Source: CAVQBP01 sp963723205 (GTDB lineage: Bacteria > Bacteroidota > Ignavibacteria > Ignavibacteriales > Ignavibacteriaceae). From it: a stretch of 64,000 bases of DNA. Position numbers and translations under genes: made by a program. Positions 1 through 8,615 of the stretch are shown one piece after another; the first letter of the stretch is position 1; each line of letters starts with the position of its first letter. Below the pieces are notes generated by a model. It was not told the origin of the DNA and searched no databases. It saw only the letters and a program-made list of their open reading frames with translations. The stretch is taken from assembly GCA_963723205.1 (NCBI GenBank), contig CAVRQC010000035.1, forward strand, positions 1 through 64,000, given 5' to 3'.

Positions 1-226
1 CCAGGCGCTTCAAGAACTTTAACAACATCACCATGTGGTGCCGCTGCATCATTCGGTATTAGCACCGATTTCTCGGGGTTATTCCAAACCTGAAGGTAGA
101 TTACTTACGTGTTACTCACCCGTGCGCCACTTTACTAAAGATATTGCTACCTTATTCTCGTAGACTTGCATGTGTTAAGCACGCCGCCAGCGTTCGTCCT
201 GAGCCAGGATCAAACTCTCCGTTGTA
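1..226 (-). rRNA. rrs: 16S ribosomal RNA, 5' part only
   Basis: The reverse complement of 171-223 carries the universal 16S start region (GAGTTTGATCCTGGCTCAG followed by GACGAACGCTGGCGGCG and the ACACATGCAAGTC block). The reverse complement of about 100-130 carries the GGCGCACGGGTGAGTAAC block. The gene therefore reads leftwards and runs off the window at position 1, so only about the first 225 nucleotides are present. The mature 5' end is placed near 226 by analogy with other 16S genes (an ACAACG before GAGAG); this end is approximate. It is the left-most transcription unit and is preceded by its own leader and tandem promoters. Confidence 0.97.
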
Positions 227-302
227 GAAAGTTTAAATTTTTTGTAATCTTGGCGTATAGACGCTCGATTGAAACCATTTAACTGACTGGTTAAATGCAC
301 TC

Positions 303-321
303 ACTCTTTCAAAGAACAAAA
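303..321 (-). promoter_or_regulatory. boxA-like antitermination signal in the rRNA leader
   Basis: On the minus strand this reads TTTTGTTCTTTGAAAGAGTG, close to the TGCTCTTTGAAA / TGTTCTTTGAAA type boxA found in rRNA leaders. It sits about 80 nucleotides upstream of the 16S 5' end and downstream of the two putative promoters, which is the expected place for Nus-factor antitermination loading. Confidence 0.6.
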
Positions 322-350
322 CTTTTAAATTCATTTTCAAAAGGGTTTCA

Positions 351-379
351 AATTTACTTTCTCTTTTTAATAATGTCAA
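351..379 (-). promoter_or_regulatory. putative rRNA promoter P2
   Basis: On the minus strand a perfect TTGACA (374-379) is followed after 17 bases by TAAATT (351-356). It lies between the boxA-like leader and the 16S gene on one side and a second TTGACA promoter on the other, so it would be the gene-proximal promoter of a tandem pair. The -10 is weak (4 of 6), so confidence is moderate. Confidence 0.45.
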
Positions 380-458
380 GAGATTAAAAAATGAATTATT
401 CCTTTTGCAATTTTTTTCAACAATAAAAGTTAAGAACGAATTTTAAATTCAGCCTACT

Positions 459-488
459 AATATACTGTATTAATAATTAAAATGTCAA
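459..488 (-). promoter_or_regulatory. putative rRNA promoter P1
   Basis: On the minus strand TTGACA (483-488) and TATATT (459-464) are separated by 18 bases in a very AT-rich stretch, about 240 bases upstream of the 16S start. Perfect -35 elements are rare elsewhere in this window, which supports a strong rRNA promoter. Confidence 0.5.
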
Positions 489-518
489 ATTCACGAGTAT
501 AAAAATATTTAATGTTTT

Positions 519-1121
519 CTATTTACTTCGTATAGTAAAGAATAAAAATACCGCAATGGCTGCTGTGCCAACTGCTATCAATGGTTCAAATAAACTTGAG
601 AAGAATGGTTCCGGCGGAACATTTCCTTGTGTAAATGAATAAGAACTATTTTCCAGGGTTTTGACATTATCAACCCTAACTGTATCGATATGACTGTAGT
701 GAAATTCTTTATATACAAATGATTTGTTTTTAATTGAATAATTACCTGAAATTTCAAGTTTTCTTGGTAATAAATAACTTCCGAAAAACCCGCTTCTAAA
801 CATTTCACCATAATTTACTTTTACTTGATCCAATACATAATTAACATAGATTTTTTTTTCAGTAGAATCTTTTAAATTTATTTTAAACCCTGCTTTGTTA
901 AAGACCGCCATTAAATGATTCTCAAACAAAGAATAAGATTCACCTAAATGCATGTTTAGATTTATATCTTTACTTGACTCAGGAAGATTTCTAAGTAAGC
1001 TTTCTCCCGAAGAGTCAACGAGGGTATAAAATATTTCCAGATTATCCCTGGTTTGACTAAGAACACAAGTACTAACAAGGAAAAAAATTAAAAAGAAATT
1101 TTTTATAGTTATTTTTATCAA
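519..1121 (-). CDS. hypothetical secreted or membrane protein (200 aa)
   Basis: I do not recognise a family. The 200-residue product has an N-terminal hydrophobic segment (residues about 8-22, ending VSTCVLSQ) that could be a signal peptide, with Cys19 a possible but weak lipobox. A second hydrophobic segment at about 180-196 is followed by a basic RSK tail. The middle is predicted soluble and polar. It begins only 12 bases after the stop of the glutamate dehydrogenase gene on the same strand, so it is probably co-transcribed with it, although nothing in the sequence links the functions. It is the last gene before the rRNA promoter region. Confidence 0.6.
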   Translation of the reverse strand: MIKITIKNFFLIFFLVSTCVLSQTRDNLEIFYTLVDSSGESLLRNLPESSKDINLNMHLGESYSLFENHLMAVFNKAGFKINLKDSTEKKIYVNYVLDQVKVNYGEMFRSGFFGSYLLPRKLEISGNYSIKNKSFVYKEFHYSHIDTVRVDNVKTLENSSYSFTQGNVPPEPFFSSLFEPLIAVGTAAIAVFLFFTIRSK

Positions 1122-1133
1122 AACAAAAAATTC

Positions 1134-2417
1134 TTATGCATAAATCCCACGTATCTTCAAAGTTTTTGCAACTTTTTCGATAGCAAGAATATATGCTCCA
1201 ATTCTTAAAGAAACGTTATATTGTGCCGCTGCTTTATAAACATTCATAAAAGCTGCATGCATCATTCTACCCAATCTTCGGTTAACTCTGTCTAATGTCC
1301 AGAAATAACCCATTCTATCCTGGACCCATTCAAAATAGGAAACGGTTACACCACCGGCATTTGCTAATATATCCGGGATCACCAAAATACCATTCTCCTG
1401 TAAAATAGGATCTGCTTTTGCAGTTGTGGGCCCATTAGCTCCTTCAGCAATAATCTTACATCTAAGTTTGGGAGCATTGTTTTTTGTTATTTGATCTTCT
1501 TTGGCTGCCGGTACTAAAATATCACACTCCAATTCGAGCAATTCTTCATTAGTAATAACTTCTGCATCAGGATAATTTACTAAAGTTTTATTTTTTTCAA
1601 CATACTCAATAACTTCGGGAACAACGAATCCTTTAGGATTATATATTGCTCCATTAATATCACTTAAGCCGATAATTTTTATACCCCGTTCAAACATTAA
1701 TGAAGCTGCAACCGAACCGACATTGCCAAACCCCTGAACAACAACAGTTGAATCAGACGGTTTCAATCCTAATTTTTGAAGTGCGCCCAAAGATACGATC
1801 ATTACTCCTCTGCCGGTTGCTTCTCGCCTGCCTAATGAACCCCCAAGGATACTTGGTTTCCCGGTAACAACAGAGTTTTCAGTTTTTTTCTGATGCATGC
1901 TGAACGTATCCATAATCCAAGCCATGGTTTGTTCATTTGTATTCATATCTGGTGCCGGTATATCTTTATCAGGACCAAACACATCAAGTAAGTTTGAAGT
2001 AAATCTCCTTGTTAATCTTTCAAGTTCATTAATACTTAACTTTGTCGGATCACATCTAATTCCACCTTTAGCACCTCCGAAAGGTATATTAACTATAGCA
2101 CACTTCCATGTCATCCACGCTGCGAGTGCTTTCATTTCATCAAGGTTAACATCCGGCGCATATCGAATGCCACCTTTTGAGGGGCCTAAAATATCATTAT
2201 GGATAATCCTGTAGCCTTCAAAAACTTCTATTTTACCGTTATCCATTATTATCGGGATTGAAGTAATAATTTGCTTAACCGGAACTTTCAAATAATTATA
2301 TATTCCTTCATCCAATCCTAAGACAGAAGCCGCATGGTCAAAACGCTGCATCATGGATTCAAAAGGATTCTCTTTATCTCTAATTGGTGCTGGTTCTTTA
2401 TATATCGATGTCGACAT
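1134..2417 (-). CDS. gdhA: Glu/Leu/Phe/Val dehydrogenase, probably glutamate dehydrogenase
   Basis: This 427-residue cytoplasmic enzyme interconverts glutamate with 2-oxoglutarate plus ammonia using NAD(P). The family signatures are visible: the substrate-binding KGGIR at 81-85, the conserved Lys105, the catalytic PFGGAKGGI glycine-rich loop at 112-120 with Lys117, and a Rossmann GFGNVGS nucleotide-binding motif at about 229-235. The length matches the hexameric bacterial and archaeal class. The start is supported by an AAGGAA ribosome-binding site about nine bases upstream. Which amino acid is preferred cannot be read with certainty, but the overall sequence is of the common glutamate type. 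A 200-residue hypothetical gene follows 12 bases downstream. Confidence 0.93.
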   Translation of the reverse strand: MSTSIYKEPAPIRDKENPFESMMQRFDHAASVLGLDEGIYNYLKVPVKQIITSIPIIMDNGKIEVFEGYRIIHNDILGPSKGGIRYAPDVNLDEMKALAAWMTWKCAIVNIPFGGAKGGIRCDPTKLSINELERLTRRFTSNLLDVFGPDKDIPAPDMNTNEQTMAWIMDTFSMHQKKTENSVVTGKPSILGGSLGRREATGRGVMIVSLGALQKLGLKPSDSTVVVQGFGNVGSVAASLMFERGIKIIGLSDINGAIYNPKGFVVPEVIEYVEKNKTLVNYPDAEVITNEELLELECDILVPAAKEDQITKNNAPKLRCKIIAEGANGPTTAKADPILQENGILVIPDILANAGGVTVSYFEWVQDRMGYFWTLDRVNRRLGRMMHAAFMNVYKAAAQYNVSLRIGAYILAIEKVAKTLKIRGIYA

Positions 2418-2586
2418 AAAAAATTCCTTATTTTATTACTAAAATTATTTTTTGATAATTCATATGAATTCAAACCTGTTTTTGACAGATTTGATTTTTT
2501 TAACTAGTAAACATAATAAATTTTTGGTTTTTGCAAGCTATTAATAAAAAATATTAATTTTTTAATAATTAAAGGAATTACTTTTC

Positions 2587-3423
2587 TCAGGAAGCCATAT
2601 TATGTAACCTTTTTATTCTTTCTCCAATGGGAGGGTGAGTGGAAAAAAGTTTCATTAAACCGCTTCTGGTTAAAGGATTTACTATAAACATATGTGCTGT
2701 AGCCGGCGTTGCGTTATTTACAGATTTCATCTCATTAGCTTTTGATAATTTTTGTAAAGCAGACGCTAATGACAAAGGGTGCTTGGAAATTTCCGCACCA
2801 CTTTCATCGGCCATATATTCTCTTGACCTGGAAACAGCTAGTTGCAGGAGAACAGCAACAATAGGAGCCAGGATAATTAAAAACAATGACGAAAGTCCAT
2901 TATCATCGTCACCTCCTCTTCCTCCAAACATTAAAGCCCACCCTGCTATTTGAGCTACATAAGTAATTGTACCTACCAATGTAGCAGCTATTGTACCTAT
3001 CAAAATATCACGATGCTTTACATGTGAGAGTTCATGCGAAAGGACACCCCGCAATTCATTGGAATCAAGTATTCTTAATATTCCTGTCGTTGCAGCAATT
3101 GCAGCATTTTCAGGATTCCTTCCTGTAGCAAATGCATTTGGTGTAGCGTCTTCAATTATATATACTTTTGGCATTGGTAAATTTGCTTCCTTAGCCAATT
3201 CATCTACTATTGTATAAAGATTTGGAGCAGTTTCTTTTGTTACCAGCTTTGCTCTATACATTGATAGGACAACTTTATCAGAGAACCAATAAGATCCAAA
3301 ATTCATTAATAATGAAAATATAAAAGCAATTGTCATACCTGTTGAGCCACCAATAAGATAGCCAACGAGTAAAAACAAAATCATCATTACAGTCATTAAG
3401 AAGACTGTTTTTAAAGTATTCAT
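2587..3423 (-). CDS. htpX: M48 family zinc metalloprotease HtpX
   Basis: HtpX is an inner-membrane protease that degrades misfolded membrane proteins, acting alongside FtsH. I start it at the ATG at 3423 rather than at a longer upstream reading (to 3483), because the 20 extra residues are not HtpX-like and MNTLKTVFLMT begins the family's first membrane segment. From that start the product is 278 residues, with two N-terminal membrane helices (about 8-25 and 28-46), the HELSH zinc motif at 130-134, a second hydrophobic pair (about 148-170 and 186-205), and the downstream ESGAE-like third zinc ligand region (YMADESGAE). Length is normal for HtpX (about 280-300). Confidence 0.93.
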   Translation of the reverse strand: MNTLKTVFLMTVMMILFLLVGYLIGGSTGMTIAFIFSLLMNFGSYWFSDKVVLSMYRAKLVTKETAPNLYTIVDELAKEANLPMPKVYIIEDATPNAFATGRNPENAAIAATTGILRILDSNELRGVLSHELSHVKHRDILIGTIAATLVGTITYVAQIAGWALMFGGRGGDDDNGLSSLFLIILAPIVAVLLQLAVSRSREYMADESGAEISKHPLSLASALQKLSKANEMKSVNNATPATAHMFIVNPLTRSGLMKLFSTHPPIGERIKRLHNMAS

Positions 3424-3532
3424 TTTTATAAACTCTCTAAAAATTTCCTTGATTAAACTACTTATGGTATATAAGTGCAACAAGGTAAATTATAATTATC
3501 CTTATTGAAGGAAATTTAAATTTTCCAGCTAA

Positions 3533-4765
3533 TTATACGCTGCCCTCCTCCTTCGGGTTTCTTTTTCTAAACAGAAGAATAGCAATGACAACAACAAGTA
3601 AACCAATAATAATATAAAGCCAGTTAAAATTGTCAGGATGAATTTCATCATTCCACTTGGAAATTTTATTTTCAATAGAATCTTTTTGAGCTGTCTGAAT
3701 CATATTATTTTCGGTTAAATATGGAATCCATTTAGCTTTAACCTGTGTGAACCAAACAGTATCAACAAAGTAATTATATTCCTGTTCGGCTTCTTCTTTA
3801 CCTTTTATCTTAACACTCTTTATCTGATCATCAATATATGAATCCATTGTGCGCATAAATTCTTTACCTGAATTGAATTTGGGAAGCTTGATATTATATT
3901 TTGCATAATCCTCCCTTATTGTATTCCATGGTTCATCATTTATTACATTGTGCCATTTCGTAAATGCAGAATCAATTTCTTTAAGATGATTTATATTTTC
4001 ACCTTTCTCAGAATAAATATCAATAATCTTAGGACCAACATTTCGCCACATTTTTGCAAAGTCAGCTTCCTGCTTTTTCATCTGATCTATATCATCAGGA
4101 TTTAATTTTGTCAGTTCAATAAATTTAATATTATCACGGATCGATTTAGCAATATTTGAAATCAAATTTACTTTTTTAGCTTCCGCTATCACGTTCTGCT
4201 TTTGTTCTGACGACATATTCTGAACTCTCGAAGAAGCAGGGATTAAGCTGTCAACCATTTTCATAACAAGATCATCTCGTTTTTTTATTGAAGCTTTTAA
4301 TTCGGCAACACTTCTTTCCAATTGAGCAATCTTTTGTTTATCTTTTTTGCTTTGCTCTTCCAGCTGTGAAACCTGGTTCATCAGTTCATTATTTCTTTGA
4401 TTTAACTGATCGAATTGATCCTTTAGTTCTACTACCTGTGTCTGAAGAACATTTATCTGTGTGAAATCCCCTTTCCTTAGGGAAAGTTGATTATTCAATT
4501 TGTCAATCGAACTGTTAAAGTCATCAGGGTAAAGACTTTTATCCAAAAGATTTTTGTATTGACTATAATCATCTTTCAGTTTTTCAATATCGGAAGATAT
4601 TTGATTTAATTGTGATAATGAATCTGCATTCTTTATTGAATTTTCGATTTTTTGTGCTTTAGCTTTGAAGTTTTGTACAATCTGGTAATCCTGCTGTGCA
4701 TATGAAAGGTTAACAACTAAAAATAATATTAAGACTATTCCCGTAAAAAAAATGTTCTTTTTCAT
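3533..4765 (-). CDS. membrane-anchored coiled-coil protein, function unknown
   Basis: The 410-residue protein has a signal peptide (residues 1-23, ending SYAQ), a long heptad-like coiled-coil region from about 95 to 175 (rich in Gln, Glu, Lys and Leu), a mixed helical middle, and one C-terminal membrane helix (about 380-398) followed by a basic RKRNPKEEG tail. The likely topology is periplasmic with a C-terminal anchor in the inner membrane. The start overlaps the stop of the upstream lipoprotein gene by four bases (ATGA), so the two are translationally coupled and probably work together. No enzymatic motif is visible and I do not recognise a family. Confidence 0.75.
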   Translation of the reverse strand: MKKNIFFTGIVLILFLVVNLSYAQQDYQIVQNFKAKAQKIENSIKNADSLSQLNQISSDIEKLKDDYSQYKNLLDKSLYPDDFNSSIDKLNNQLSLRKGDFTQINVLQTQVVELKDQFDQLNQRNNELMNQVSQLEEQSKKDKQKIAQLERSVAELKASIKKRDDLVMKMVDSLIPASSRVQNMSSEQKQNVIAEAKKVNLISNIAKSIRDNIKFIELTKLNPDDIDQMKKQEADFAKMWRNVGPKIIDIYSEKGENINHLKEIDSAFTKWHNVINDEPWNTIREDYAKYNIKLPKFNSGKEFMRTMDSYIDDQIKSVKIKGKEEAEQEYNYFVDTVWFTQVKAKWIPYLTENNMIQTAQKDSIENKISKWNDEIHPDNFNWLYIIIGLLVVVIAILLFRKRNPKEEGSV

Positions 4766-5220
4766 TTTTTGTCTCCCTCAATAATTCCTTCATTGGTCAG
4801 ATTGACACTGTTATTATTATATAACAGTTCTATATAAGGTGCTCTCTGATTAAAGGCTGGATTTTTCATACCAATTGTATCCGAAATTTCAATTTTATTA
4901 TTAAGCTTTAAAGAACCATCATCATCATTAAATACATAAATATTTTTGAAATTATTTGCAGTTAAAAAATAAAAACCTTTAGAATCCCGAATTAAATGTA
5001 ATTCTTTATTACGGTATCCGAGAGAATCGCCTGTTTCCTGGTAGAATAAATCCTTTGCATTAAAGGAAAAAGAAAATCTTTGTTCCTTAACAAATCCATT
5101 GTCATCAACTTTGAGCACAGACTCAACCGGCCAGGCAAAATTGGCAGGTTTTAATATTAAAGTTGAACACGCCGGAAAAATAAATAGTAACAGGAGCAGA
5201 ATATATTTTATCTGATTCAT
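4762..5220 (-). CDS. small lipoprotein, function unknown
   Basis: This 152-residue product has a classic lipoprotein signal: a hydrophobic stretch at 5-16 followed by the lipobox FPAC with the acylated Cys18. The remainder is a small predicted beta-rich domain without a motif I recognise. An AAGGAG ribosome-binding site lies about four bases upstream of the ATG. Its stop overlaps the start of the coiled-coil membrane protein gene by four bases, so the pair forms an operon; a shared envelope role is inferred from this coupling only. Confidence 0.75.
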   Translation of the reverse strand: MNQIKYILLLLLFIFPACSTLILKPANFAWPVESVLKVDDNGFVKEQRFSFSFNAKDLFYQETGDSLGYRNKELHLIRDSKGFYFLTANNFKNIYVFNDDDGSLKLNNKIEISDTIGMKNPAFNQRAPYIELLYNNNSVNLTNEGIIEGDKK

Positions 5221-5414
5221 TTTAACTCCTTAAATTATTTTAATTGTAAGCAAATCCTCTAAAGATCACAATGAAAATTACCTTAATTCAAGTTTATAAT
5301 AAAATTTCAAAATCACAATTATTTAAAATACATAGACTTAAAAACAATCTTTTCCCCTTGCCTTTATTTCATAATATCTTTAAATAACAGAAGCAAAAAT
5401 CAGAGGATTTTTTA

Positions 5415-6347
5415 ATGAGAAATAAATTCTTGTTCTTCCTTTTCTTTTTATTTTTAACAAAAATTTCTTTCGGACAGCATATATATGAATTTTTAAGATT
5501 AGATAATAGCGCCAGAGCCGGTGCATTAGCCGGAAGCTTTGTATCCAATAATGATGATGCTAATGTAATATTTTTTAATCCTGCTGGTTTGGGTTTATTA
5601 AATGAAAGTCCGATCTCTTTTTCTTATTTAAAACATCTTTTAGATATTAACCTTACAAGTCTTGCTTATTCAACTGAAATAGAAGGAATCGGAAGAATAG
5701 GTGCTGCAGTAAAATATATTAATTACGGAGATTTCCAGGGAGCTAACGAAAATGGAGAAAAAACGGGGAATTTCAGCGCAGGAGATGTCGTTTTCATTTT
5801 AGGTTATGCAAACACATTAGATAAAAATTTTTATTACGGTATCAATGGAAAAGTAATCTATTCAAGTATTGCCGGTTATTCATCATCAGGATTAGCTGCG
5901 GATTTTGGTTTGCATTATATAATTCCTAAAGATGAATTTGATGTTGGTTTTGCAATATTAAATGCCGGTGCTCAACTTTCAGCTTATGAAACTACAAGAG
6001 AATCATTGCCTCTCGATATAGTTATCGGTGTTTCCAAAAGACTTGCTCATCTTCCTTTACGTCTGTCACTTGATTTTCACCAGCTAAATGAAAAAAGAGA
6101 TAATTTTGGACAGAGATTCAATGCATTTACTGTAGGAGCTGAATTTACACTGAGCAAAGCTTTAAGACTTCGCCTAGGATATGATAATCAAACCAGAAAA
6201 GATTTAAAAATCGGAACGACTTCCGGAGTTGCCGGATTAAATATTGGTTTGGGTCTGGTAATATCCAAATACAATTTTGATTATGGTTTTTCTTCAATGG
6301 GATTAATAGGCGGATTACATAGAATATCCGTATCAACAACTTTATAA
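5415..6347 (+). CDS. porQ: PorQ-like outer-membrane protein (type IX secretion accessory)
   Basis: The 310-residue protein has a signal peptide (1-20, ending SFGQ) and then the pattern of the PorV/PorQ branch of FadL-like barrels: an N-terminal FLRLDNSARAGALAGSF segment, a DDANVIFFNPAGLG motif at about 48-61, and repeating amphipathic strands to the C-terminus. In Bacteroidota PorQ helps attach type IX secretion cargo at the cell surface. That this genome uses type IX secretion is supported independently by the sorting domain on the cytochrome at 17505-19103. A GAGG ribosome-binding site precedes the start. The gene faces a TPR gene with only 34 bases between their ends. PorV-like or UPF0164 membership is an alternative. 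Confidence 0.62.
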   Translation: MRNKFLFFLFFLFLTKISFGQHIYEFLRLDNSARAGALAGSFVSNNDDANVIFFNPAGLGLLNESPISFSYLKHLLDINLTSLAYSTEIEGIGRIGAAVKYINYGDFQGANENGEKTGNFSAGDVVFILGYANTLDKNFYYGINGKVIYSSIAGYSSSGLAADFGLHYIIPKDEFDVGFAILNAGAQLSAYETTRESLPLDIVIGVSKRLAHLPLRLSLDFHQLNEKRDNFGQRFNAFTVGAEFTLSKALRLRLGYDNQTRKDLKIGTTSGVAGLNIGLGLVISKYNFDYGFSSMGLIGGLHRISVSTTL

Positions 6348-6381
6348 ATTTGTTAAAATCACGATCTATTCTGACTAATCA

Positions 6382-7524
6382 TCATTCCTTATATGGATTA
6401 TCTAAATAACTTTTTGCAAGTGAATGTGATTTCCCGTATTCTCTCATATCAAGCAATTCTTTATAGTATCTGACTGCTTTATTCCGGATTCCCTGTAGAT
6501 CATTAACCATTCCTAAATAAAGATAAGAATTAATAAGGAAACCTGACTCTTCTTTTCCTTTTTCAAGTTGTTTTGACAGCTGAGCACATTCATTAAAATA
6601 ATATTTAGCAGAATCAAGCTGCTTTAAATTCTTATATTGAACACCCAGGTAATAAGTTGCTTCTCTTTTTGCATTTAATGTATTATAACCCGGATAATTC
6701 ATTTCTCCTTTTCTTAATACATCCTTAAATATTTTAAAAGCAGTTGGATAATCTCCCTTTTTAACAGAAATTCTACCTTCCCATCTTTCGAATGTTGGAT
6801 TATCAGGGAAATCTTTAGTTAGTTCTCTTGCATATTCATCTGCAGCAAACGGATTATTTTCATAATTATAATATAGAGTCATTAAAAAATACCTGGCTTC
6901 ATATTTTGTGTATTTACCATTTTCAGCAGTATTCTTCAATTCCTTAATTCCTCTTTCTTTGTCACCGGAAGGGAAAAAGATCATTAATGGTTTTAAGATA
7001 GGATTTTGCTCAGGAATAACTGCAGCATAATAATCATAAATTCCAAAACCGAGCTGAACATCAACATTTTTCGGATCAAGTGTAGCGGCCTTTTCAACGA
7101 TTGGCAAAGCTTCCCTTCCGTCATCAGCAGCTTTAAGCCAGCTTTCCCTAAATGCTCTTAGCCTTCCCCTAAACCCTATTGCGCCACCTTTAAAAAATAA
7201 GGCATCGACGTTATCCGGATCTTTTTTTAAAATTTGATCACATTGATAAATTACATCTTCAAGCTTCTGAAAAAAGATATCATCTTTAGTTTCGGAATCA
7301 GGGTCTAATAGTATTTTCCACCAGTCTATCATTGCAAGAAAAAACCTTCCTGCAGGATGATTAGGGTAATCTGCAATCAGTAATCGGAAAGTGGACTCGG
7401 CTTTTTGAAATTTTATATTATAAATCTGGTGAATACCCGCCACGACAAGCGAATCGTATTTTGTAGTTTGAGCAAAAACAGAGCCGATACCGATTAAAAA
7501 AACTATGATGAAATTTTTTTTCAA
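6382..7524 (-). CDS. secreted TPR-repeat protein
   Basis: The 380-residue product has a signal peptide (1-19, ending SVFAQ) and is then almost entirely helical with several tetratricopeptide-like units, clearest at about 35-70, 105-130, 235-275 and 295-375 (for example ATYYLGVQYKNLKQLDSAKYY). It is probably a periplasmic scaffold. The start codon is TTG at 7522-7524, chosen because it gives an intact signal peptide and has GGAG ten bases upstream; no ATG would give a signal sequence. It lies downstream of a rho-independent terminator, so it is probably transcribed separately from the upstream lipoprotein gene. Confidence 0.75.
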   Translation of the reverse strand: MKKNFIIVFLIGIGSVFAQTTKYDSLVVAGIHQIYNIKFQKAESTFRLLIADYPNHPAGRFFLAMIDWWKILLDPDSETKDDIFFQKLEDVIYQCDQILKKDPDNVDALFFKGGAIGFRGRLRAFRESWLKAADDGREALPIVEKAATLDPKNVDVQLGFGIYDYYAAVIPEQNPILKPLMIFFPSGDKERGIKELKNTAENGKYTKYEARYFLMTLYYNYENNPFAADEYARELTKDFPDNPTFERWEGRISVKKGDYPTAFKIFKDVLRKGEMNYPGYNTLNAKREATYYLGVQYKNLKQLDSAKYYFNECAQLSKQLEKGKEESGFLINSYLYLGMVNDLQGIRNKAVRYYKELLDMREYGKSHSLAKSYLDNPYKE

Positions 7525-7538
7525 AATTAACTATCTCC

Positions 7539-7571
7539 AAGTGTCAGTCACTTTAAAAGTGACTGGCACTT
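7539..7571. repeat. near-perfect 16-base inverted repeat
   Basis: The arms 7539-7554 and 7556-7571 (AAGTGTCAGTCACTTT and its complement with one G-T mismatch) form a very tight palindrome between the start of the TPR gene and the terminator of the lipoprotein gene. It is 15 bases upstream of the TTG start of the TPR gene on the minus strand and overlaps its GGAG site region only at the edge. It could be an operator or a leader hairpin; there is no T-run on the minus side to make it a terminator for that strand. Confidence 0.5.
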
Positions 7572-7593
7572 TTTAGCTATAAATTTACTAAAC

Positions 7594-7631
7594 AAAAAAG
7601 CGAAGAAAAGTTCAAAAACTTCTCTCCGCTT
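7594..7631 (-). terminator. rho-independent terminator after the lipoprotein gene
   Basis: On the minus strand a 15-bp stem (7617-7631 with 7598-7612, two G-U type mismatches) closes a short loop and is followed directly by six Ts. It begins 32 bases after the stop of the gene at 7663-8568. Confidence 0.75.
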
Positions 7632-7662
7632 ATACATATATATAAAATAAAAGTTGCAAAAA

Positions 7663-8568
7663 TTATCTTTTGAGAATTCTCAATCCGGCTATTGGCTGAA
7701 CTTTATAATAGAATTTAACATTAAAATAAGCTGGATTCCCGGTTTGTTCTATATTTTTTACCCAGATTTTTATATAATTACCTTCCTCGGTTTTTAATAA
7801 ATAAACACCATCTTTACTTACCGGTGCTTCAGTTCTGAACAGACTATCCGGTTTACTAATAATAGTTTCATTAAAGGCTTCCGCTCCGTAACCAATTAAA
7901 TCCATTTTAGTATATTTATAACTGGTACCCAGTAATTCATCTAGAAAATCCGGCGATTTAAAGAAGAGTGCACCGGTACTTTCTTCTCTCATATGCAAAT
8001 CAATTTTCTTAGAATTAGCCTGAATGAAAGAATATTGAGTTCCTTCTCCGGTAGTTATGTCCCATCCATAACCGCTTTGAGAATTGCTGCTTGAATTATA
8101 AGAATCAACTGAACCGTTGGTATTAAAATAAATTCCTCCATATACAGGAGTTTCAACCGAATCGCTCCTGGTACCGTCTGTTAATTCGGCAACAACCAAT
8201 GTCTTATATCTTTTCATCGGTTCAATATCATTGACGGTATAAGATTTTACAGATTTATTAAGAGCTTTTTCTTCAAGATTTAGTTTAACCTGGTTTGAAG
8301 AACCCAACTCTACTGTAATTATCCTGTAGCCGCGGAAATCTGTATTATTCTCATCAGCAGATGCATCCCATGAAACTATTGCATAAGAATTTTGTGTAAC
8401 CGAAGAATCAATTGGTGCAGCTCCAAGAACTACCTTTACATTTTGTGGAGCTGCTACTGTTTTTACAGCAATTGGTCCTGTAGTCTGCTTTCCGCAATCT
8501 CCTCCCGTTAGTGAAAATATCAAAAAAGAAAGAACTAATAATGAAACTAACGTTTTAAGTTTATGCAT
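7663..8568 (-). CDS. lipoprotein with a fibronectin type III-like domain
   Basis: The 301-residue product has a signal peptide with a possible lipobox (SLTGGDC, Cys25). Residues about 38-145 look like one fibronectin type III domain (P-Q-N-V-K-V at the start, YAIVSWDAS for the B-C strands, FRGYRI and MKRYKTLVVAE later). The C-terminal half is a second, unrecognised beta-rich domain. A strong AAAGGAG ribosome-binding site precedes the ATG. It lies 47 bases after the glycyl-tRNA synthetase gene on the same strand and ends at a clear terminator. No enzymatic residues are visible; a surface or structural role is inferred. Confidence 0.65.
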   Translation of the reverse strand: MHKLKTLVSLLVLSFLIFSLTGGDCGKQTTGPIAVKTVAAPQNVKVVLGAAPIDSSVTQNSYAIVSWDASADENNTDFRGYRIITVELGSSNQVKLNLEEKALNKSVKSYTVNDIEPMKRYKTLVVAELTDGTRSDSVETPVYGGIYFNTNGSVDSYNSSSNSQSGYGWDITTGEGTQYSFIQANSKKIDLHMREESTGALFFKSPDFLDELLGTSYKYTKMDLIGYGAEAFNETIISKPDSLFRTEAPVSKDGVYLLKTEEGNYIKIWVKNIEQTGNPAYFNVKFYYKVQPIAGLRILKR

Positions 8569-8615
8569 TTCTTCTCCTTTTAGATTTTCTAAAAAATATT
8601 TTTAGAAAATAAACT

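Noticed and set aside
1897..2214. 105-codon frame antisense to gdhA
   Set aside because: It lies wholly inside the well-supported glutamate dehydrogenase gene on the opposite strand and has no family features.
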